From NCBI GenBank assembly GCA_963676605.2, contig CAXXSP010000052.1:1-13027 (forward strand): a stretch of DNA of 13,027 nucleotides, written 5' to 3'. The position numbers and the translations under genes were made by a program. This document shows, in pieces, positions 7,966-13,027 of the stretch. The stretch's first letter is position 1. The number at the start of each line of letters is the position of its first letter. Under the pieces are notes generated by a model that made no database searches, was not told the DNA's origin, and saw nothing but the letters and a program-made list of their open reading frames with translations. Source of the stretch: SABI01 sp963676605. Its GTDB lineage: Bacteria > Spirochaetota > Spirochaetia > Sphaerochaetales > Sphaerochaetaceae.

Positions 7966-8520
7966 TTAGATCTCCAGAATTTCTTTCTCTTTCTCGCTTG
8001 CGAGATCAGAGATCTTCTGGATATACAGATCTGTCATTTTCTGAATCCTGGTTTCTCCGTCTTTCTGTTCATCCTCGGAGATATCACTTGCCTTCTGCAT
8101 CTTCTTCAGTTCATCGATACTGTCACGACGGATATTACGGATCGCAACCTTGTACTGTTCTGAAGTCTGCTTCGCCGACTTGGCAAGTTCTTTTCTTCTC
8201 TGCTCGGTGAGCGGAGGGAAGTTGATTCTCAGGAGTTTTCCATCGTTATTGGGATTGAGTGAGAGTTCACTTTTCAGAATCGCCTTTTCGATAGGACCGA
8301 GGAGTGATTTATCCCAGGGCTGGATAACGACGAGTCTCGCCTCGGGAACGGAGACGCTCGCTACCTGAGAAAGAGGAGTCTCCTGGCCGTAATAATCGAC
8401 CTTGATTTTGTCAAACAGGGCGGCAGAGGCTCTGCCGGTGCGCAGGGCGCCGTATTCGGTGTCGAGAGCGCTTACGCTCTTTTCCATTCTAGATTCACAT
8501 GTATCTAAAATCGTTTTCAT
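7966..8520 (-). CDS. frr: Ribosome recycling factor
   Basis: RRF, together with EF-G, splits the post-termination ribosome. The 184-residue product begins MKTILDTCESRMEKSVSAL and shows the three-helix bundle with the family hallmarks ALRTGRASA (about 28-36), VVIQPWDKS and IRRDSIDELKK. I chose the ATG at 8520 because GGAGG lies 5 bases upstream of it and the length then matches the usual 185. ATG codons at 8523 and 8532 are in frame, but the first leaves only 2 bases to that site and the second has no site. The gene follows tsf after 58 bases, the largest gap in this operon, which contains a hairpin and a possible promoter. Confidence 0.97.
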   Translation of the reverse strand: MKTILDTCESRMEKSVSALDTEYGALRTGRASAALFDKIKVDYYGQETPLSQVASVSVPEARLVVIQPWDKSLLGPIEKAILKSELSLNPNNDGKLLRINFPPLTEQRRKELAKSAKQTSEQYKVAIRNIRRDSIDELKKMQKASDISEDEQKDGETRIQKMTDLYIQKISDLASEKEKEILEI

Positions 8521-8525
8521 CATAG

Positions 8526-8530
8526 CCTCC
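8526..8530 (-). promoter_or_regulatory. Ribosome-binding site that decides the frr start
   Basis: The minus strand reads GGAGG here, 5 bases before the ATG at 8520 and only 2 before the ATG at 8523. It lies inside the frame opened by the ATG at 8532, which makes that upstream start unlikely. Confidence 0.7.
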
Positions 8531-8537
8531 ATCAGGA

Positions 8538-8557
8538 GACCGTCGTTTCCGACGGTC
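8538..8557 (-). other. Hairpin with GAAA tetraloop between tsf and frr
   Basis: On the minus strand GACCGTCG is followed by GAAA and then its exact complement CGACGGTC, giving a perfect 8-bp GC-rich stem closed by a GNRA-type tetraloop. No run of T follows (the next bases are TCCTG and then the frr ribosome site), so it is not a standard intrinsic terminator. It may stabilise or process the mRNA or tune frr translation; that is inference. Confidence 0.65.
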
Positions 8558-8565
8558 CCATACAG

Positions 8566-8574
8566 ATAATATCA
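8566..8574 (-). promoter_or_regulatory. Candidate extended -10 promoter for frr
   Basis: The minus strand reads TGATATTAT, a TGn extension plus a hexamer matching TATAAT at 5 of 6 positions, just after the tsf stop. No good -35 hexamer is present at 16-18 bases upstream. If used, transcription would begin around 8559, exactly at the foot of the hairpin. This is weak evidence from pattern alone. Confidence 0.25.
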
Positions 8575-8578
8575 AATG

Positions 8579-9418
8579 TTACTGAGCAACGCCGACTTTG
8601 TAGAATGTGTAGTCCACAACCTTGAGAGTTGTGCCGGCTTCCTTACCGACCTGTGCAACTTTCTTTTCGACGCTCATGCTGTCATCTTTGACGAACGGCT
8701 GAAGAAGGAAACAGATTTCTGAAAGGTGCTTGTTCATCTTACCCTGAACGATACCTGCAAGTACCTTTTCAGGTTTGCCAAGAGAAGCTGCCTGCTTCAT
8801 GAAGATCTCTGTGTTCTCTTCAATGTATGCTGCATCGACACTCTCTTTCGAAAGGTAGGAAGGGGTGAAAGCTGCTACGTGGAGTGCGAGATCATTGGCA
8901 AGCTCTCCGATTTCAGGCTTTGCAAGGGCACTTGCATCTTCAGCAGAAAGGAAGACCATGGTAGCGAGTGCACCCTCGTGGACGTAGGAGCCGACGATGG
9001 TATTCGCATCCACATCCCAGACCTGAAGGCGGCTGAGGGACATGTTTTCCTTGATGGTCGTGATCAGGTTCTTCACTTCTGCTTCAAGGGGCTCACACTT
9101 TTCTGTGTACCCGTTGTCGATGACCATGTCAACGAGTTTCTCGCCGAGGGCGATGAAGTCTGCATTCTTTGCAACGAAGTCTGTTTCACAGACGAGTTCA
9201 AGAAGAACAGCCTTGCCGTCTCTGGTACGTGCGAAGATCGCACCGTTATCTGTTGCTCTGTCAGCTCTCTTTGCGACAGCTGCGAGACCCATTTCCTTGA
9301 GAAGCTTTTCAGCCTTTGCAAAGTCTCCGTCTGCTTCGACGAGGGCTTTCTTACAGTCCATCATACCTGCACCGGTGGCTTCTCTCAGTTCTTTTACTAT
9401 TTTAGCGCTAATAGCCAT
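8579..9418 (-). CDS. tsf: Translation elongation factor Ts
   Basis: EF-Ts exchanges GDP for GTP on EF-Tu so it can bind the next aminoacyl-tRNA. The 279-residue product begins with the UBA-like domain (1-45; VKELREATGAGMMDCKKAL) and then has the core signature ETDFVAKN (78-85), which contacts EF-Tu. The remainder is the two-subdomain core with the conserved LALHVAAF stretch and ends KVVDYTFYKVGVAQ. Length is normal. The ATG is preceded by AGAGG about 7 bases upstream and follows the rpsB stop by 17 bases, the near-universal rpsB-tsf pairing. Confidence 0.98.
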   Translation of the reverse strand: MAISAKIVKELREATGAGMMDCKKALVEADGDFAKAEKLLKEMGLAAVAKRADRATDNGAIFARTRDGKAVLLELVCETDFVAKNADFIALGEKLVDMVIDNGYTEKCEPLEAEVKNLITTIKENMSLSRLQVWDVDANTIVGSYVHEGALATMVFLSAEDASALAKPEIGELANDLALHVAAFTPSYLSKESVDAAYIEENTEIFMKQAASLGKPEKVLAGIVQGKMNKHLSEICFLLQPFVKDDSMSVEKKVAQVGKEAGTTLKVVDYTFYKVGVAQ

Positions 9419-9435
9419 ATATAACCTCTTAAATC

Positions 9436-10350
9436 TTAGTCTTCGTAGAGAATCTCTTCATCAACTTCAATGCCGCCTTCTGTTACCTTGACAGCCTTGA
9501 CCTTTGATTCCTCTTCTTCTTCAACTGTTTCTTCGACAACTTCAAAGTCGGAGAGATCTGCATCTTCATCACTTGCGAAGACCACGTGCTCTTCCTCAAC
9601 GACTTCGACAACTTCTTCTACAGTCTCTTCTTCAAGGTCGGGGAGAGTTTCAATGATCTCAAGACCGCCCTCGGTGTCAGCATCCTGTACTGCATTCGCA
9701 ATAACTTCGACGAAGAGAGAGATAGCTCTGATAGCATCATCATTTCCCGGAATGGGGAAATCGATATCTGTGGGATCACAGTTCGTATCGACGACTGCGA
9801 TGACAGGGATGCCAAGTCTTTTAGCTTCTGCGACAGCAATAGCTTCTTTCTTGGTATCGATGATGAAGATGGCGCCGGGAAGATCTTTCATTTCCTTGAT
9901 ACCGCCAAGGTTCTTCTCGAGTTTTGCCTTCTCCTTCATATAGAGAGCGATTTCTTTTTTAGTGTATGACTGAAGAGTACCATCGAGCTCTTCCTTTTCG
10001 AGTTTTTTCAGTCTGTTAACTGATTTTTTGATGGTTGTAAAGTTGGTAAGCATACCACCGAGCCAGCGATTGTTGATGTAGGGCATACCACAACGCTTCG
10101 CTTCATCCTCTATGGTCTGCTGAGCTTGTTTCTTTGTACCGACAAACAGCACCTGCTTGCCGTCTTTGACCGTTGCTCTGACTGCTTCGTAGGCTTCTAC
10201 GATACATGCACTGGTCTTCTGTAAATCGATGATATGAATCCCGTTTCTTTCTGAGAAGATAAAGCGGGCCATCTTTGGGTTCCAACGTTTGGTCTGGTGA
10301 CCAAAGTGTACGCCTGATTCCAACAGGCTTTTCATTGTGACTACGGACAC
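9436..10350 (-). CDS. rpsB: Ribosomal protein uS2 with long acidic tail
   Basis: S2 joins late to the 30S subunit near the anti-Shine-Dalgarno end of 16S rRNA. The core runs over about residues 1-225, with MKSLLESGVHFGHQTKRWNPKM (6-27), NNRWLGGMLTNF (93-104) and AVVDTNCDPTDIDFPIPGNDDA (185-206). An unusual tail of nearly 80 residues follows (226-304), mostly Glu, Asp and Val, ending with DEEILYED. I chose the GTG at 10350 because AGGAGG lies 4 bases upstream and the product then begins SVVTMK like other S2 proteins. The frame stays open 18 codons further upstream to 10404, but that stretch contains the ribosome site and overlaps maf. A small hairpin precedes the ribosome site. Confidence 0.97.
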   Translation of the reverse strand: MSVVTMKSLLESGVHFGHQTKRWNPKMARFIFSERNGIHIIDLQKTSACIVEAYEAVRATVKDGKQVLFVGTKKQAQQTIEDEAKRCGMPYINNRWLGGMLTNFTTIKKSVNRLKKLEKEELDGTLQSYTKKEIALYMKEKAKLEKNLGGIKEMKDLPGAIFIIDTKKEAIAVAEAKRLGIPVIAVVDTNCDPTDIDFPIPGNDDAIRAISLFVEVIANAVQDADTEGGLEIIETLPDLEEETVEEVVEVVEEEHVVFASDEDADLSDFEVVEETVEEEEESKVKAVKVTEGGIEVDEEILYED

Positions 10351-10354
10351 ATTT

Positions 10355-10360
10355 CCTCCT
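10355..10360 (-). promoter_or_regulatory. Strong rpsB ribosome-binding site (AGGAGG)
   Basis: A full AGGAGG lies 4 bases before the GTG at 10350. It decides the rpsB start in favour of this GTG over the longer open frame and is the strongest such site in the window, in keeping with the high output needed for S2. Confidence 0.75.
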
Positions 10361-10362
10361 AA

Positions 10363-10382
10363 GACAGGATATCTTTCCTGTC
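10363..10382 (-). other. Hairpin just upstream of the rpsB ribosome site
   Basis: On the minus strand GACAGGA and TCCTGTC form a perfect 7-bp stem around a 6-base AAGATA loop. It ends 2 bases before the AGGAGG site, in the 40-base gap between maf and rpsB. There is no T-run, so it is not an intrinsic terminator. Its position suggests a possible translational control element or protein-binding site in the S2 leader, but it is short and could be fortuitous. Confidence 0.45.
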
Positions 10383-10390
10383 CACCTTCG

Positions 10391-11011
10391 CTATTTCTCA
10401 CCATGTGGTGGATATTCCCCGCCTGTAAACAGATGAGGTGACCTTAATATGTCAGAAATACGTTCCAATGGCAACCCCACCACCGTGGCGAAATGACCTT
10501 TTATTTCTTTTATGAGAGGAATTACCTGATTCTGTATCCGGTAGGCGCCTGCACATGCTGTGTAGTCGATGTGTTCGAGATGCAGCCGTTTCTCCTCGTC
10601 AGTGAGGGGATGAAATATAACTTCTGCGGTGTCATATCCGCTGTAGAGTTTTCCCTCTAACAGGAGAGAATAGGCACTGACGACAAGATGGCTGCTGCCG
10701 CTGAACAGGTCGATGAACCGTTTCGCTTCCTCATAGTTTTCGGGTTTACCGATGATCTCGCCGCGGAATTCCACAATCGTATCGCAGGTGATGACGGGAA
10801 GTTCGGGTGCAGGGTAGATGGCCAGGAAGGCTTTCATCTTCCTCTGTGCAAGAGTAAGAGGGAATTCTATCGGGTCATCATAGGTACAGGATTCATCACA
10901 GTGGGTAGGGAGCACTTTGCACCTGACACCCTCTGATTCGAGAAGTTCCCGCCTCGCCTGTGATGCCGAGGCGAGGATGATTTCAGGGGCGGCCTCAATC
11001 GGCCAGCTCAC
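10391..11011 (-). CDS. maf: Maf-family nucleotide pyrophosphatase
   Basis: Maf proteins hydrolyse nucleoside triphosphates, typically dTTP/UTP and modified pyrimidine nucleotides, to monophosphates as a house-cleaning step; some members influence septum formation. The 206-residue product has the substrate-loop motif near the start (ASASQARRELL, 14-24, where SASPRR is commoner) and VITCDTIV with the catalytic Asp at about 77. It also has GKPENYEEA (88-96), ACAGAYRIQ (152-160) and VVGLPLERI (177-185). The C-terminus is about 10 residues longer than typical. Substrate preference cannot be fixed by eye. The GTG start overlaps the ABC-F stop as GTGA, with AGAGG about 8 bases upstream, implying coupling. 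It precedes rpsB by 40 bases. Confidence 0.93.
   Translation of the reverse strand: MSWPIEAAPEIILASASQARRELLESEGVRCKVLPTHCDESCTYDDPIEFPLTLAQRKMKAFLAIYPAPELPVITCDTIVEFRGEIIGKPENYEEAKRFIDLFSGSSHLVVSAYSLLLEGKLYSGYDTAEVIFHPLTDEEKRLHLEHIDYTACAGAYRIQNQVIPLIKEIKGHFATVVGLPLERISDILRSPHLFTGGEYPPHGEK
10446..10474 (-). promoter_or_regulatory. Weak candidate promoter for rpsB inside maf
   Basis: The minus strand reads TTGCCA (10474-10469, 5 of 6 matches to TTGACA), a 17-base spacer, and CATATT (10451-10446, 4 of 6 matches to TATAAT), about 100 bases before the rpsB start. A separate promoter for rpsB-tsf would be expected biologically, but this pattern could arise by chance. Confidence 0.2.
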
Positions 11012-11571
11012 TGAAGTGCCTCTTCAAGGGATTCGATTTCCTCTGCAAGAGAGAGCCACTGCATTTCCAGATCCTCCCGCTCTTTCTCAAGAGCGTCCTT
11101 TTTCGCGACAAGTCCAGTAATGATCAGTGCATCAGAGTAATTCTTTTCCAGAGCCATATCGGCGGAAACCTTCTCAATCTCCTCTTCTTTTGTGTCGATA
11201 TCGAGGAGAAGCTGTTCCTGCTGCCTGATGAGATTCTGGAGTCTGTTCTTCATCCTGTTGTATTCCTTACGGTCCAGGGTAACCTGAGGAGTTTTCTCCT
11301 CTCTCTGTTCGGCAGGTTCCGGTGTGCTCCTCTCATCGGGAGATTCATAGGCTTCTTTCTGTTCAAGTTTCCAGGAGAAGTATTCATAATCACCTTCGAA
11401 CAGTTCCATACTCTTCTCACTGATATAGATAATGCGCCGTGAAAGCTGTTTGATGAAGTGAGTATCGTGAGAGACACAGATGACGGTTCCCCGGTACTCC
11501 TCAAGTGCGTTAAGGAGCATTTCCTTCGTGTTGATGTCAAGATGGTTTGTCGGCTCATCAAGCATAAGCAC
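11008..11571 (-). CDS. ABC-F ATPase, C-terminal part after a frameshift
   Basis: This frame encodes the missing end of the preceding ABC-F gene. It begins with the second Walker B (VLMLDEPTNHLD), continues through the CVSHDTHF switch-histidine segment, and ends in a C-terminal coiled coil of about 90 residues (charged heptad-like stretch, DRKEYNRMKNRL to AEEIESLEEAL). The frame is open from about 11579. The GTG at 11571 encodes the Val of the Walker B strand and is not a natural start. Alone, the piece lacks Walker A and the signature motif, so it could not act as an ATPase. Joined to the N-terminal part, the gene would give about 651 residues, normal for this family. Its TGA overlaps the maf GTG. 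Confidence 0.8.
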   Translation of the reverse strand: MLMLDEPTNHLDINTKEMLLNALEEYRGTVICVSHDTHFIKQLSRRIIYISEKSMELFEGDYEYFSWKLEQKEAYESPDERSTPEPAEQREEKTPQVTLDRKEYNRMKNRLQNLIRQQEQLLLDIDTKEEEIEKVSADMALEKNYSDALIITGLVAKKDALEKEREDLEMQWLSLAEEIESLEEALQ

Positions 11572-12962
11572 ATTCGCGGGTGAAGAAGGATCTTCAGGAG
11601 TGCGAGACGGCTTCTCTCTCCTCCGCTGAGGACGCCTACCTTCTTGTCTATATCATCATTGCTGAAAAGAAAGGCTCCGAGCAGGTTTCTCAGGCGGGGG
11701 ATATCGCCAGTTGAGGCACCTGCGGCAATCTCTTCATATACGGTGTTTTCATTATTGAGGGTCTTCTCGTTCTCCTGAGTGTAATAGCCGATTTTCACGC
11801 CGTCGCCGATACTGACGCTTCCCTGATACTCCGTATCACTCTGACTGATAAGGTTCATGAGTGTCGTCTTACCGGCACCGTTCTGTCCGGTGATGGCGAG
11901 GCGGTCTCCCTTGTTGATATAGAAAGAGAGGTCTTCGAAAACGGTCAGATCACCATATTTTTTTGTCAGGTTATGTACAGTGAAGAGGGTAGAGGGGGCA
12001 TGAGGAGGAGAGGGGAAATGTATCTTCATCTTTTTCAGGTGGGGAGGAATCTCGATCTCTTCCATCTTCTCAAGCATTTTCACACGGGACTGTACCTGTT
12101 TTGCCTTGCTGTCCTTGTACCGGAACCTTTCAATGAATTTTTCTGTCTTCTCTTTCTCTTTTTTCTGTTTCTCAGCTTCCTTCTGAAGCTGTTCTATCTC
12201 CGCGAGACGGGTAGCGACATAGTGCGTGTAATTACCTTTATAGCGGGAGAGCTTTCCGTTGAACAGTTCATAGACTTCGCTGACTGTTTCATCAAGGAAG
12301 TCCTGGTCGTGAGAGACAATAAGAACCGCTCCGCGGAACCGGTTTATGAAGTTCCTCAGCCAGATACGGGATTCGATATCGAGATAGTTTGTCGGTTCGT
12401 CAAGGAGCAGGACATCAGCATTCTCAACGAGAATCTTTGCAAGGGCGATTCTCATCTGCCATCCCCCGCTGAACTGCTCACACCTGCGTTCGAGATCACC
12501 GGGTGCGAAACCCAGCCCCTTCGTGATCTGTTCTATAATTGCCTCTCTCCTGTAATAGGAACTGTGAAGGAGAGTCTCCTGTTTTTCATGGAGATCGATG
12601 AGATCAGCCTCGTGAGAAGTCTCCTGAGAGGAAACGGCAAGCCGTTCCTCGAGAACTCTGATCTCTTCCAGCAGTGGAAGATAGTGATTGAATCCCTTGA
12701 GCACCTCGTCGTGGAGAGAGGAGCCTTTGTGAGTGATCCCAGTCTGGGGAAGATAGGATATCCTGAGACCTTTCGTGATTGAGAATCTTCCGGAGTCATA
12801 CTCCATCTGAGCCGAGAGAATTTTCATGAGAGTGGTCTTTCCGCTCCCGTTGCTTCCTGCGAGCGCAGAGACCGTTCCTTCCTGTAATGTCAATGATATC
12901 TCATCAAGTATCTGTCGGTCGCCGAAAGCCAGCGAGATATCTATGGCATGGAGCGTGTTCAT
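11250..12962 (-). CDS. ABC-F ATPase, N-terminal part, frameshifted
   Basis: ABC-F proteins are soluble twin-ATPase translation factors that enter the ribosomal E site; they relieve stalls or protect against antibiotics. Visible features are Walker A1 GSNGSGKTT (36-44), signature SGGWQMRIA (165-173), Walker B1 VLLLDEPTNYLD (184-195) and switch His218. An interdomain linker (about 251-320) contains FIERFRYKDSKAKQVQSR, then come Walker A2 GQNGAGKTT (359-367) and signature LSGGERSRL (445-453). The linker and the C-terminal coiled coil encoded beyond resemble the YheS/YdiF/Uup group. After residue 462 (about 11577) the product goes out of frame, and the last 108 residues are spurious. The ATG at 12962 has AGGGAG 12 bases upstream. 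No clear promoter is seen before it. Confidence 0.85.
   Translation of the reverse strand: MNTLHAIDISLAFGDRQILDEISLTLQEGTVSALAGSNGSGKTTLMKILSAQMEYDSGRFSITKGLRISYLPQTGITHKGSSLHDEVLKGFNHYLPLLEEIRVLEERLAVSSQETSHEADLIDLHEKQETLLHSSYYRREAIIEQITKGLGFAPGDLERRCEQFSGGWQMRIALAKILVENADVLLLDEPTNYLDIESRIWLRNFINRFRGAVLIVSHDQDFLDETVSEVYELFNGKLSRYKGNYTHYVATRLAEIEQLQKEAEKQKKEKEKTEKFIERFRYKDSKAKQVQSRVKMLEKMEEIEIPPHLKKMKIHFPSPPHAPSTLFTVHNLTKKYGDLTVFEDLSFYINKGDRLAITGQNGAGKTTLMNLISQSDTEYQGSVSIGDGVKIGYYTQENEKTLNNENTVYEEIAAGASTGDIPRLRNLLGAFLFSNDDIDKKVGVLSGGERSRLALLKILLHPRMCLCLMSRQTILTSTRRKCSLTHLRSTGEPSSVSLTILTSSNSFHGALSISVRRVWNCSKVIMNTSPGNLNRKKPMNLPMRGAHRNLPNRERRKLLRLPWTVRNTTG
11574..11580 (-). other. Frameshift point in the ABC-F gene
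   Basis: The family-like reading LLKILLHP-AN-VLMLDEPTN needs one extra base around here: the minus strand reads CACCCGCGAAT where CACCCGGCGAAT would keep frame. A single-base deletion, real or from sequencing, is the simplest explanation. No slippery heptamer is present at the junction. Confidence 0.8.
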
Positions 12963-13027
12963 TGCTGTGTAAAACTCCCTAATCAGGTGTTGAAGATTCT
13001 CAGTTGAGTGAGTATGATTAAACCTAT

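Noticed and set aside
8521..8532. frr start at 8532
   Set aside because: No ribosome site precedes it, and GGAGG lies inside it, placed for the ATG at 8520.
8726..9424. 232-codon plus-strand open frame over tsf
   Set aside because: Antisense shadow; Cys/Phe/His-rich with no domain, while tsf on the other strand is unmistakable.
10351..10404. Longer rpsB start at 10404
   Set aside because: The extra 18 codons include the AGGAGG ribosome site itself, overlap maf, and have no counterpart in S2; the GTG at 10350 fits the family N-terminus.
11560..11630. Programmed -1 frameshifting in the ABC-F gene
   Set aside because: The shift direction would fit -1, but the junction CAC CCG CGA has no X-XXY-YYZ slippery heptamer. 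The purine-rich GGAGGAG upstream is too far away to act as a stimulator, and ABC-F genes are not known to me to be recoded.
11973..12782. 269-codon plus-strand open frame over the ABC-F gene
   Set aside because: Antisense shadow of a clearly conserved ATPase; the Leu/Phe-rich translation reflects complementary Lys/Glu codons.
12963..13027. Promoter or leader upstream of the ABC-F gene
   Set aside because: Only 65 bases are available and I see no convincing -35/-10 pair or stable hairpin; the upstream context is cut off.

Overview
The window is a compact block of bacterial housekeeping genes with roughly balanced base composition. It most likely comes from a spirochaete, perhaps of the Sphaerochaeta/Treponema type. 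That assignment rests on inference from gene order (S6-SSB-S18-membrane protein-L9-DnaB facing S2-EF-Ts-RRF-UppS-CdsA-Dxr-RseP) and on protein style, such as acid-tailed S2 and L9. No database comparison was possible. There are no rRNAs, tRNAs, mobile elements, CRISPR arrays or obvious foreign DNA. Coding density is very high.

Plus strand, 1-3900: the 3' end of rpsF, then ssb, rpsR, a multi-pass membrane protein resembling the DUF2232/YybS family, rplI and dnaB. All lie in one direction with gaps of 0-26 bases, so this looks like one replication/ribosome operon whose promoter lies before the window. The S6/SSB/S18 trio and the L9/DnaB pair are classic neighbours. The membrane protein is the only member without a known role.

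Minus strand, 12962-3901: an ABC-F ATPase gene broken by a single-base frameshift, maf, rpsB, tsf, frr, uppS, cdsA, dxr and rseP. Most junctions overlap by a few bases (GTGA or TGATG) or are separated by less than 60 bases. The order runs from translation (ABC-F, S2, EF-Ts, ribosome recycling) into isoprenoid and envelope lipid synthesis (UppS makes the undecaprenyl carrier, CdsA makes CDP-diacylglycerol, Dxr makes MEP) and ends with the intramembrane protease RseP. The two operons converge with their stop codons directly abutting at 3900/3901.

The points worth a second look are modest: the ABC-F frameshift; long acidic tails on S2 and L9; a CdsA whose normally conserved signature residues are changed; small hairpins just before the rpsB and frr ribosome-binding sites, the latter with a candidate promoter; and the unexplained membrane protein between S18 and L9. 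I see no evidence of a new defence, mobile or biosynthetic system here.
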